Assembly (NCBI GenBank): GCA_019232725.1
Contig: JAFANK010000013.1
Location: forward strand, 1 to 27,529
DNA from: Vulcanimicrobiota bacterium
Lineage (GTDB): Bacteria; Vulcanimicrobiota; Vulcanimicrobiia; Eremiobacterales; Eremiobacteraceae
Length of the DNA stretch: 27,529 nt
Direction: 5' to 3'
Both the position numbers and the translations under genes were made by a program. The notes below the pieces were generated by a model that saw only the letters and a program-made list of their open reading frames with translations, was not told the DNA's origin and ran no database searches. Shown one piece after another: positions 7,356 through 15,228 of this stretch. The stretch's first letter is position 1. The number at the start of each line of letters is the position of its first letter.

Positions 7356-8648
7356 TTAGGCGGATTGGGCGAGCGTTCCAAAGGCACCGGCGACGGACTG
7401 CGGATCGATGGGACCCAGCACGGTCAAAGCCAAGCGCTCGGGTGCGAAGAGTTCGCGCGCGAGGTCGTGCACCTCGTCTTGTGCGACTGCGTCGATGCGC
7501 GAGATGATCTCTGCCGTCGGGATGTGCCGCCCGACAGACAGTTCCGTTCGTCCAAGACGGATCATGCGCGTGCTCGTGCTCTCAAGTGACAGCAACAGGC
7601 TTCCTTTGATATGCTCCTTGGCACGGAACAGCTCGTCACGAGAGACACCGCTGCTCGCCATTTTCTCAAGTTCGGCGTGGATGAGGCTGAGCACTGTTTC
7701 GAAATTCTTCGGACTGGTCGAGGCCGACACGCTCAGGATGCCACCGCCGCGATAGGCGTTGTGGGCTGAGTAGACACTATACACGAGGCCGCGCTTTTCA
7801 CGGATCTCCTGGAACAGGCGCGACGCCATGCCGCCGCCCAGGACGGCGTCGAGCACGGAAAGCGGATAGCGGCGGTCATCGCTTGCGCTTGTGCCCTGTG
7901 CGCCCACGAGCAGGTAGACCTGCTCGCAATCTTTGTTCTTGGTGGTCAGCGCCGGCCGGAAGATCGGTGGCGGCGGATCGGCGAGATCGGGTCCAGTGTC
8001 GATCGAGCCCAACAGCCGCTGCACGAGCGCGACAAAGTTGTCATGCTCCACACTTCCTGCGGCGGTCACGACGATCCGCCCCGGCGTGTAGCGCTCGCCC
8101 ATGTAGCCGCGGATCGTATCGCTCGTGATGCCGGCGACCGTCTCAGCGTAGCCAATCGTGGGTTCGCCCAGTGCGCTGCCCGCCCACACGGAGCGCAAGA
8201 ACAGGTCTTGACTCACCTCGTCGGGTGCGTCATCGTACATGCGGATCTCTTCGAGCACGACCTGCTGCTCGTTGCGCAAATCATCAGGATCGAACTTGGC
8301 ATGGCGGAACATATCGCACAGCACTTCGAACGCGAGATCCCCGTGCGCATCGACGACTCGGCCATGATAACACGTCAGCTCTTTATCGGTGAAAGCGTTG
8401 AGATTGCCGCCGACACCGTCCATGGTCTCGGCGATGGCGCGCGCGCTGCGTGTCGGCGTGCCCTTGAAGAGCATGTGCTCGATGAGGTGGCTGATCCCGC
8501 GCAGCGTGGCCTCTTCATGGGAGGAACCTACACCGACCCACAGGCCCAATGCGACGCTACGTATGCCGGCGATGCGTTCGGTGATCACCCGGATGCCGTT
8601 GTCGAGCAGCGTCTTCGCGTAGGATCGTTCGTCGTTCGGGTCGGCCAC
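7356..8648 (-). CDS. M16 family zinc metallopeptidase (insulinase/processing peptidase-like)
   Basis: A 430-residue protein of the usual single-chain bacterial M16B size. The inverted zinc motif HLIEH is at residues 54-58, with GGNLNAFTDKE after it and VVLEEIRMYDD (Glu133/134), which supplies the third ligand. The C-terminal half carries VYSVYSAHNAYRGGG and a domain typical of the M16 C-terminal fold. Family members cleave short peptides or leader sequences; the substrate here is unknown. In many bacteria a close homologue (ymxG/mlpA) sits near pnp or dapA; here it lies instead at the tail of the proS cluster. The start is GTG at 8648, four bases after the deacetylase TAG, with a GGGGGAG run upstream. 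Confidence 0.93.
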   Translation of the reverse strand: MADPNDERSYAKTLLDNGIRVITERIAGIRSVALGLWVGVGSSHEEATLRGISHLIEHMLFKGTPTRSARAIAETMDGVGGNLNAFTDKELTCYHGRVVDAHGDLAFEVLCDMFRHAKFDPDDLRNEQQVVLEEIRMYDDAPDEVSQDLFLRSVWAGSALGEPTIGYAETVAGITSDTIRGYMGERYTPGRIVVTAAGSVEHDNFVALVQRLLGSIDTGPDLADPPPPIFRPALTTKNKDCEQVYLLVGAQGTSASDDRRYPLSVLDAVLGGGMASRLFQEIREKRGLVYSVYSAHNAYRGGGILSVSASTSPKNFETVLSLIHAELEKMASSGVSRDELFRAKEHIKGSLLLSLESTSTRMIRLGRTELSVGRHIPTAEIISRIDAVAQDEVHDLARELFAPERLALTVLGPIDPQSVAGAFGTLAQSA

Positions 8649-8651
8649 TTG

Positions 8652-9914
8652 CTACACGTGCTCCCCCTGCGCCGGCGCGGCCGCGCCCGCGGCTAGAAAA
8701 GTTGGATCCCAGTACGTCAACCCTAACCCAGGTGTACCCGCGGCCTGCATGCGTGTCACCGCACACGAGAAAACCGTCCGGCTGGTGGGCACTGCATAGT
8801 CCCCCGACACCTGCGCGCCCGCCACAACGGGCAAGGGCACGGTGGCCCACACGTCCACTTCATCCACGGCCGGCGCCGCCTGCATCGCACGATCGATCAT
8901 CATCCGCACGTCGCCCGCGAACTGGCGCCGATCGACCGGTGCATGGAACTTGACGCCCGAGAGCACGATGCCGGCCACGGTGGCGGACGGCAACGCGAGG
9001 ACATGCACCTTCAGTACCTGTTCCGGAAACCTGGGTGCCAAGATCGCGACGGCCACTGCTTCTGCCACGTCCGGAGCGTTCCCCGCAATGCGTTCGTGCG
9101 CGATGTGGGCAAGCGTTGTCGGCACGGTCGCAGCGGCGGCTGCCGCCCGCGGCGCGACTGCAAAGAGCGCTTGCATGAGCGATAGTCCGCTGCCACGCTC
9201 GATCCGGTAGCGCGGCAACGCATAGGAATCGCTCGCGGGCGAGACGCCACCCGGATCGGTTGTGACGGCGGTCGCAAGGCCGGCCCGTGCGACGTCCTGA
9301 GCGACTGCCGCATCGTAGCGGCCTGCTGGATATGCAAAGGCAGTCACCGGTCCATGAAGCCAACGCCGCAGTGACGCTGCCGACTCCTGTATTTCCCGTC
9401 GCGCCTGCATCCGGTCAAGCGTCATCAGATCGACGTGGTGCACCGTGTGTGCACCGATCTCCATGCCTGCCGCTGCAAGCGCCCGCAGCTGTCGCACCGA
9501 CACATGTCCGCTCTGTCCAACAAAGCCCGTGGCGATATAGAAGGTGGCGCGCGCGCCCGTTTGGCGCAAGAGCGGCAGCGCATAGGTCGCGACATCATCG
9601 TAGCCATCGTCGAAGGTGAGCGCCGCTTCGCACGCGCCGCGCTGCCCGCCATGGACGTCGGTGACCAGCTCGTCAACGGTTGCGATGCGGCACCCCTTGG
9701 TGCGTAGCCAAGAAAGCTGCGCGGCAAATTCCTGCGGCGTGACGGTCAGCGCGCGCGCGTACGGTCCCGGTAAGACCGTCGGCGACACGTGATGATACAT
9801 GAAGATGACGGCAACCGGACCATGCTCTCTCTCGGCAGCGATACCGCGCGCACTGGCAGCCACGGCACACACGATCGCCGCGATGAACAGCCGCCGCGCG
9901 GCTCGAGCGATCAG
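8652..9914 (-). CDS. Secreted polysaccharide deacetylase (CE4) with extra C-terminal domain
   Basis: A 420-residue CE4 enzyme. After a signal peptide (RAARRLF, hydrophobic core, ending near GIAA) come MYHHVSP, motif 1 LTFDDGYDD (catalytic Asp and metal Asp), motif 2 GAHTVHH (HxxxH metal ligands) and motif 3 FAYPAGRYD. CE4 enzymes remove N- or O-acetyl groups from peptidoglycan, chitin-like or exopolysaccharide chains outside the cytoplasm. From about residue 250 a second domain follows, about 170 residues long, which I do not recognise; it has an alternating beta-strand character. The most likely start is CTG at 9914, overlapping the proS TGA as CTGA with GAGG five bases upstream. The only earlier standard start is GTG at 9968, inside proS, which gives a poor signal peptide. 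Confidence 0.85.
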   Translation of the reverse strand: MIARAARRLFIAAIVCAVAASARGIAAEREHGPVAVIFMYHHVSPTVLPGPYARALTVTPQEFAAQLSWLRTKGCRIATVDELVTDVHGGQRGACEAALTFDDGYDDVATYALPLLRQTGARATFYIATGFVGQSGHVSVRQLRALAAAGMEIGAHTVHHVDLMTLDRMQARREIQESAASLRRWLHGPVTAFAYPAGRYDAAVAQDVARAGLATAVTTDPGGVSPASDSYALPRYRIERGSGLSLMQALFAVAPRAAAAAATVPTTLAHIAHERIAGNAPDVAEAVAVAILAPRFPEQVLKVHVLALPSATVAGIVLSGVKFHAPVDRRQFAGDVRMMIDRAMQAAPAVDEVDVWATVPLPVVAGAQVSGDYAVPTSRTVFSCAVTRMQAAGTPGLGLTYWDPTFLAAGAAAPAQGEHV

Positions 9915-11353
9915 TACGACCTCGCGAAATAGGCGGTGACCTTTGCCGGCTTGCCGCAGAACGCGCACGACGCTCCGGATTCGGCGCCGCCCTTGATGAC
10001 GCGCGTGACGGCGCCAGTCTGCGCTTTGATCTCAAGCTCGCAGGCTGCGTCTTCGCACCACGGCGCGACCACAAATCCTTGTTGCGCGCGCAGCGCGGCG
10101 AGAAAGCTCGCATGATCGCGCGCCACGATCGTCCGGGCATCGCGATCGGCGCGCGCCCGCGCCAGCAGACCAGCCTGTATCTCCGCCAGCAACGCGGTGA
10201 TCCTCGCACCAGCCTCGGCGCGTGGCACGGTCTCCCGGCTCAGCGTATCGCGGCGCGCGATTGTGACGACCTGGGCATCCACGTCGCGCTTGCCAAGCTC
10301 CACGCGCACCGGCACGCCCCGCAGCTCCCACTCGTTGAATTTCCAGGGAGCGGTTTGTTCGGCGCGATCGTCGAGGTGGACTCTGGCACTACCGCGCAGC
10401 TCGTCTGCAAGGGCGCGCGCGGCGGGGAGCACATCGTCTGCCCCCTTTCGTGGAATAGGCACGACGACGACTTGGTGCGGCGCGATGGCCGGTGGCAACA
10501 CGAGGCCATTGTCATCACCATGCGCCATGATCAACCCGCCCAAAATGCGCCATGACACGCCCCAGGATGTCGTCCACACGTGCTTGGTCTGCTCGTCGAC
10601 GTCCGTGAACGTGATGTCATAGGCGCGGGCGAAATTCTGCCCGAGCTCGTGCGACGTGCCCGCCTGCAGCGCCTTGCCGTCCGGCATGAGCGCCTCGATG
10701 GCATAGGTGGACAGCGCGCCGGCGAACTTCTCGTTCTCGCTTTTGCGTCCGCTGATGACCGGCAGCGCCAAGACGTCTTCTGCCACCTCGCGGTAGATCT
10801 CGAGCATCTGCTGCACTTCGGCCGCCGCTTCTTCTCGCGTGGCATGCGCGGTATGGCCTTCTTGCCACAAGAACTCGAGCGTGCGCAAAAAAGGACGCGT
10901 CGCTTTTTCCCAGCGCACGACGTTGGCCCACTGATTGATGAGCACGGGCAGATCGCGATGCGATTGAATCCACTTCGCGTACATCATGCCGATCACGGCT
11001 TCCGAGGTGGGGCGGATGGCAAGCCGCTCCGTCAGCCGCTCGCCGCCGCCCTCAGTGACCCAGGCGACCTCCGGCGCGAAGCCCTCTACGTGTTCTGCTT
11101 CGCGGACGAGCAGCGACTCGGGGATGAGCAGTGGGAAGTAGGCGTTCTGATGGCCCGTCGCTTTGAAGCGTCGATCGAACTCCGCCGTGATGAGCTCCCA
11201 GATCGCGTATGCGTATGGGCGCATGACGATACAGCCGCGTACGGGCGCATAATCCGCCAGTTGCGCTTGCAAACACACTTGGGTGTACCACTCGGAGAGG
11301 TCAGCCGCTTTGGGCGGGATGCGCTGCACCTCTTTTTTGGCGGCTTCCTTCAT
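9911..11353 (-). CDS. proS: Prolyl-tRNA synthetase, archaeal/eukaryal type (ProS type 3)
   Basis: Charges tRNA-Pro with proline. The 480-residue product starts with the type 3 N-terminus (DLSEWYTQVCLQAQLADYAPVRGC). It carries class II motif 2 (RWEKATRPFLRTLEFLWQEGHTAHA) and motif 3 (GLIMAHGDDNGLVLPP), then an anticodon-binding domain (APHQVVVVPIP). The C-terminal zinc-binding domain has a CxxxxC pair followed by a CxxC pair, and the chain ends in Tyr. It lacks the large editing insertion of the usual bacterial ProRS. This type is found in archaea, eukaryotes and scattered bacteria. The ATG at 11353 begins the conserved region; the frame is open to 11608 but the extra part is a shadow of the preceding gene. 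The stop overlaps the deacetylase start. Confidence 0.95.
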   Translation of the reverse strand: MKEAAKKEVQRIPPKAADLSEWYTQVCLQAQLADYAPVRGCIVMRPYAYAIWELITAEFDRRFKATGHQNAYFPLLIPESLLVREAEHVEGFAPEVAWVTEGGGERLTERLAIRPTSEAVIGMMYAKWIQSHRDLPVLINQWANVVRWEKATRPFLRTLEFLWQEGHTAHATREEAAAEVQQMLEIYREVAEDVLALPVISGRKSENEKFAGALSTYAIEALMPDGKALQAGTSHELGQNFARAYDITFTDVDEQTKHVWTTSWGVSWRILGGLIMAHGDDNGLVLPPAIAPHQVVVVPIPRKGADDVLPAARALADELRGSARVHLDDRAEQTAPWKFNEWELRGVPVRVELGKRDVDAQVVTIARRDTLSRETVPRAEAGARITALLAEIQAGLLARARADRDARTIVARDHASFLAALRAQQGFVVAPWCEDAACELEIKAQTGAVTRVIKGGAESGASCAFCGKPAKVTAYFARSY

Positions 11354-11363
11354 ATTGACTGCG

Positions 11364-11387
11364 TTTTCCGGATGGGTCCGGCAAAAA
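11364..11387. other. Small stem-loop upstream of proS
   Basis: TTTTCCGGA (11364-11372), loop TGGG, then TCCGG, a bulged C and AAAAA (11377-11387) form an imperfect hairpin in the 58-bp gap between the GT39-like gene and proS. It could be a weak terminator or leader; nothing else in the gap stands out. Confidence 0.35.
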
Positions 11388-11411
11388 CCCTCGCACGCAT
11401 CGGGCGTTTGT

Positions 11412-12854
11412 CTAGCGCACGAAGAGCACGACGCTCGCGCCTTCCGCCGGTAGCCGCCGCAGATACTCCCAATAGCCGGCGGGATGGTAGACGGCGGCGA
11501 GATCGTGCAGAATGCGAGCCTGCGGATCGACCGGACCCGATTGAAACAGCACGAGCCACACACGGTGGAATGGACGCGCGAGCTTGGGGATGTGCGCGAC
11601 GTCAGCACGCCGGAAGACGAGGATCAGCGGATGGCCGTCGAGCGCATGCAGGCGATTGAGCGCGAAGTACGGTGAACCTTGATCGAAGACGATGAGATCG
11701 CCGGTTTGCGCGCGCGCCTTGAGCACGCCAGCGACGCCGGGCCAATCCGCCGTGTAATAATCGCTATCGAATGCGTAGAGCGCGCCCATAGCCGCAAGGG
11801 CGACGCCCGCGACCGCTCCTGCCACGCTGCGTGCTCCAAGGCGTTGCACGGCAATACCCGTGAGCGCGCACAGGCCGAGCGCGAACACGAGGTAGTAGCG
11901 GTCGACGAACAGCAGCTTGTGCGCGAGCAGTCCGTAGACGAGCGTGATGGCTGCGGGCACGAGCAGCCACACTGCAAGCGAACGGCGGTTGCCGGGCAAG
12001 CCGATGATCGCAGCACCAGCAAACCACAGCCAGGCGACCAGACTCGTCCAGAGCGCCATGTAGGCCGCGCCGTGGGTCTGCACGCCGATCGTCGCTTGGC
12101 CGGCGAGCTCATACAACGCCGAGAGCTCATGATGCTCGTAAAATGGGAACGCCAAACCGCCGCGCGGCAATTGCTGCAAAAAGATCGGCAACTGCGGCAG
12201 CCACAGCACGCAGGCGGCGGCCGTTCCAGCGAGCGACCGCACAAGCGCGTCACGGCGCAAAAGTACAATATAAAGCAGCTGCGCCGCGATCACCGTGAAC
12301 GCCAGGTACTGCGTATACAATAGGAGCACCGTGCATAGCGTCCAGCCCCACCAGGCAGCCCGGCGCTGCTCCACGCTCAGATCGTCGCGCGTGCAGAGGA
12401 ACGACAGCAGCGCGAAGCTCAACAGCGTGAAGCAGTCGAACAGCACGTACATGCGGATCGTGATGTCGTAAAAGATCAGGCTCGGCATGACCGCAGCGCA
12501 AAACGCCGCGATGAGGGCAGCGGTGTCGCTATGCCACAGCCGCACGAGCCAGGCGAGCAGCGCGACGCAGCCGACGCCGAGCGCGGCCATGCACAAACGC
12601 AGCGCGAGATCGGGCACCCCGATCACGACCAACGGGTGCAAGACGAGCCAGAACAGCGGCGGATGGACGTCAAGCGTGGCGATCGCATGCAACATGTGGG
12701 CGATCGGCAGGGAGGCGACGTGCAAAGCATATGCTTCGTCCACCTGCAGCGGACGGCGCACCGCGGGCACCACACGCATGATCGCCGCCAAGGCGAGCAC
12801 CGCCCAGAGTTTCCAAGCGGACGATTGTGGGGGTCGCACTTTAGCGCCACCCAT
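11412..12854 (-). CDS. GT39/ArnT-like membrane glycosyltransferase
   Basis: A 480-residue GT-C protein. After the first hydrophobic segment comes VDEAYALHVAS (Asp39-Glu40, the expected catalytic-loop acidic pair) and LDVHPPLFWLVLH, a block seen in many GT39-like enzymes. TIRMYVLF marks the next luminal loop. About ten more hydrophobic segments follow, then a soluble domain ending RLPAEGASVVLFVR. It would use a polyprenyl-phosphate sugar at the outer face of the membrane; the acceptor is unknown. It resembles the gene at 4264-5850 in architecture, not in close sequence. The start at 12854 was preferred to the upstream ATG at 12893, because the extra 13 residues would be translated from a palindromic element. 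It interrupts the otherwise conserved ispG-proS neighbourhood. Confidence 0.85.
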   Translation of the reverse strand: MGGAKVRPPQSSAWKLWAVLALAAIMRVVPAVRRPLQVDEAYALHVASLPIAHMLHAIATLDVHPPLFWLVLHPLVVIGVPDLALRLCMAALGVGCVALLAWLVRLWHSDTAALIAAFCAAVMPSLIFYDITIRMYVLFDCFTLLSFALLSFLCTRDDLSVEQRRAAWWGWTLCTVLLLYTQYLAFTVIAAQLLYIVLLRRDALVRSLAGTAAACVLWLPQLPIFLQQLPRGGLAFPFYEHHELSALYELAGQATIGVQTHGAAYMALWTSLVAWLWFAGAAIIGLPGNRRSLAVWLLVPAAITLVYGLLAHKLLFVDRYYLVFALGLCALTGIAVQRLGARSVAGAVAGVALAAMGALYAFDSDYYTADWPGVAGVLKARAQTGDLIVFDQGSPYFALNRLHALDGHPLILVFRRADVAHIPKLARPFHRVWLVLFQSGPVDPQARILHDLAAVYHPAGYWEYLRRLPAEGASVVLFVR

Positions 12855-12861
12855 TTTCAAA

Positions 12862-12888
12862 AGAGGCGGCACGTAAAGTGCCGCCTCT
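12862..12888 (-). repeat. Palindromic element (copy 2), terminator-like
   Basis: AGAGGCGGCAC (12862-12872), loop GTAAA, GTGCCGCCTCT (12878-12888): a perfect 11-bp stem in the 59-bp gap between ispG and the GT39-like gene. Read with transcription on the minus strand it is followed by TTTTG, so it may act as a weak intrinsic terminator for the ispG-containing operon. It belongs to the same family as the elements at 5732 and 26168. Confidence 0.85.
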
Positions 12889-12913
12889 CCCATTCATCGC
12901 CATCCGTTAGCGC

Positions 12914-14092
12914 TCACGCGTACTCAGGATAGCGCTCTTTGATGACCTTCTCTATTTCTTCGCGCAAGCCGGCGAGCAATTGCGCCTCGGGGAGCGACCG
13001 CACCATCACACCGTCACGGTAGATAAGCCCCATGCCCTTGCCGCCGGCGATCCCGACGTCAGCCATTGATGCCTCGCCAGGCCCGTTGACCGCGCAGCCC
13101 ATGACTGCTACTTTGACCGGTGCGCGATATTCTGCCGTGAGACGCTCGACTTGTTCGGCAAGTTTCACGATATCGATCTGCACGCGCCCGCATGACGGGC
13201 ACGACGTGATCTCGACGCCGCGCTCACGCAAGCCGAGGCTCTTGAGGATATCCCAGCACACCGGGACTTCTTCGACGGGATCGGCCGTCAGCGAGACACG
13301 GATCGTGTCCCCGATGCCTTCGGCCAGCAGCAAGCCCAAACCGACGGAGCTCTTGACCGTGCCGGAGCGCAGTGTTCCCGCTTCAGTGATACCGAGATGG
13401 AATGGATAATCGACCTTGGTCGCCATCAGCCGGTACGCGGCGACTGTCGTGCGCACATCGTGCGCTTTGAGCGAGACGACGATGTCATGGAAATCAAGCT
13501 CTTCGAGGATGCGCAAATGGCGCAGGCCGGATTCCACCATGCCCTCGGGCGTGTGACCATAGCGTTCCACGATGTCGGGTGCAAGCGAACCGTTGTTCAC
13601 GCCGATGCGGATCGGCATCCGCCGCGCCGCCGCGGCTTTGACGACCTCGCGCACCTTCGCCGCATCACGGATGTTGCCGGGATTGAGCCGCAGCTTATCC
13701 CAGCCGGCGTCGATCGCGGCGAGCGCATAGCGATGGTCGAAGTGGATGTCGGCCACGAGCGGGAGGGGCGAGCCTTCCTTTATCTTCACGCACGCCGCTG
13801 CAGCCTTCGCGTCGGGCACCGAGACCCGTGCGATCTCACAACCGGCTGCTGCGAGCGCGTGGATTTGTTCCACTGTTGCCGCCCAATCGTCGGTCTTCGT
13901 GATCGTCATCGACTGAACGGAGACAGGCGCACCGCCGCCGATCGTGACCGGGCCGACCTGCACCGCGCGCGTTTTGCGCCGCGGCGCAAGCGGCGGTGGT
14001 GCCGGGTTGCGCGGCGCGACGCCGGACCATTCCGGCACGGGCGGTAACTCATCGGTTGCTTGAGCCGCCGTTGGCGTGCGAAGCTCGCTCAT
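12914..14092 (-). CDS. ispG: 4-hydroxy-3-methylbut-2-enyl diphosphate synthase
   Basis: Catalyses the reductive ring opening of MEcPP to HMBPP in the MEP isoprenoid pathway, using a 4Fe-4S cluster. The 392-residue protein has the family start VQVGPVTIGGGAPVSVQSMT after a Pro-rich extension of about 44 residues. A TIM-barrel domain holds LPLVADIHFDHRYAL, KLRLNPGNI and RIGVNNGSL. The Fe-S domain has Cys298, Cys301 (SCPSC), Cys333 (MGCAVNGPGEA) and Glu340. The ATG at 14092 overlaps the rseP stop (ATGA) and has a strong GGGAGGA site. The frame is open upstream to 14476 but only as a shadow of rseP. It stands two genes after dxr, so two MEP pathway steps share this operon. Confidence 0.97.
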   Translation of the reverse strand: MSELRTPTAAQATDELPPVPEWSGVAPRNPAPPPLAPRRKTRAVQVGPVTIGGGAPVSVQSMTITKTDDWAATVEQIHALAAAGCEIARVSVPDAKAAAACVKIKEGSPLPLVADIHFDHRYALAAIDAGWDKLRLNPGNIRDAAKVREVVKAAAARRMPIRIGVNNGSLAPDIVERYGHTPEGMVESGLRHLRILEELDFHDIVVSLKAHDVRTTVAAYRLMATKVDYPFHLGITEAGTLRSGTVKSSVGLGLLLAEGIGDTIRVSLTADPVEEVPVCWDILKSLGLRERGVEITSCPSCGRVQIDIVKLAEQVERLTAEYRAPVKVAVMGCAVNGPGEASMADVGIAGGKGMGLIYRDGVMVRSLPEAQLLAGLREEIEKVIKERYPEYA

Positions 14093-15192
14093 AATCCTCC
14101 CTTGCCCTGCACCCATTGCACGATGTCGTGATAGGTGACGAAGACGACGAAGACCATCAACAACGCGAAGCCGGCGAGGTGTGCAAGACCCTCTTTTTCT
14201 GGATCGACCGGGCGTCCGCGCGCAAGTTCGACGACTAAGAACGCAAGGCGTCCACCGTCGAGCGCCGGGAACGGAAACAGATTGACGACGCCGAGCACGA
14301 CTGACAGCGTGGCGGTGAGCGTCAATATCCAGCGCAATCCGTATTGAACGGTGCCGGTGACGATCCGCGCGATGCCCACGGGGCCATGGAGCGCGGACGA
14401 GTCGTGATGCGCGATGGCCTCGCCGATGGCGACCGTCTGGCCCACAGCTGTGACCCCAACCATGCTCACGCCCCACACCACTGCGTCGACAAAGGGTTTG
14501 TGCTCGATCGCATCCTCGGCCTGGAAGCCGAACGCACCCACGACCGTGCCGCCCTCGTCAGTCGGTTTCGCTAAGATATGGAGGTGGATGATCCGGCTCC
14601 CGCGCGCCACGTCAACCGCGATGACCTTGCCTTTATTGCCGTGGATATAGTCGTACATGTCGTTGCCGCTGCGCACCGGCCTGCCGTCAAGCTCCACGAT
14701 CTGATCGCCCGGCTGCAGCCCGGCGCTTGCCGCGGGGGTTCCTGGAATGACGTTCTTCACCACATTGATCACACCGGTCTGGATGCCGAGAACGGCGCCG
14801 ATGAACGTGAAGATGAGGGCCGCTAGGATGAGGTTGAAGATGGGACCGGCGACGATGATCGCAAAACGGGCTCCCCAGCTTTTGCGCTGGAAATTGCCCG
14901 GATCGGCCGATCCGTCGTCGGCCTGGTCCTCGCCTACCATCTTGCAATAGCCGCCCAGCGGCAGCGCGTTGATGCGATAGGTCGTGTCGCCGCGCCGCGT
15001 CGAGAGGAGCGTCGGCCCAAACCCGAGGGCGAAATCCGTGACTGTGACTCCGGCGCTCTTCGCGAACACGAAATGGCCGAATTCGTGGAAGAGTATCAGC
15101 ACGCTGATGAGCGCGAGAAACAGCGCGAACTTGGCGATCCCCGTGAGCACAAGGGTCAAGGACAGGCTACAGAATACGATCTCGAGCATCAT
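14089..15192 (-). CDS. rseP: RIP metalloprotease RseP (site-2 protease)
   Basis: An intramembrane zinc protease that cleaves transmembrane segments of anti-sigma factors and cleared signal peptides. The 367-residue product has HEFGH (residues 36-40, zinc ligands and catalytic Glu) in the first membrane segment and LPLGGYCKM after it. A single PDZ domain spans about 125-205 (VIPGTPAASAGLQPGDQIVELDG). The second active-site motif NLFPFPALDGG is at 304-314, with the third zinc ligand Asp. One PDZ domain is usual outside the proteobacteria. The start is ATG at 15192 or 15189; no strong ribosome binding site is visible. It lies in the common dxr-rseP-ispG order and overlaps ispG by four bases. Confidence 0.95.
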   Translation of the reverse strand: MMLEIVFCSLSLTLVLTGIAKFALFLALISVLILFHEFGHFVFAKSAGVTVTDFALGFGPTLLSTRRGDTTYRINALPLGGYCKMVGEDQADDGSADPGNFQRKSWGARFAIIVAGPIFNLILAALIFTFIGAVLGIQTGVINVVKNVIPGTPAASAGLQPGDQIVELDGRPVRSGNDMYDYIHGNKGKVIAVDVARGSRIIHLHILAKPTDEGGTVVGAFGFQAEDAIEHKPFVDAVVWGVSMVGVTAVGQTVAIGEAIAHHDSSALHGPVGIARIVTGTVQYGLRWILTLTATLSVVLGVVNLFPFPALDGGRLAFLVVELARGRPVDPEKEGLAHLAGFALLMVFVVFVTYHDIVQWVQGKGGL

Positions 15193-15228
15193 GCGTTGGT
15201 GGCCGGGCGAGCCACTGGTCCTCGCGGT

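Noticed and set aside
14093..14476. N-terminal extension of the ispG frame
   Set aside because: It lies entirely antisense-free but inside rseP in another frame; the strong ribosome binding site is at 14092.
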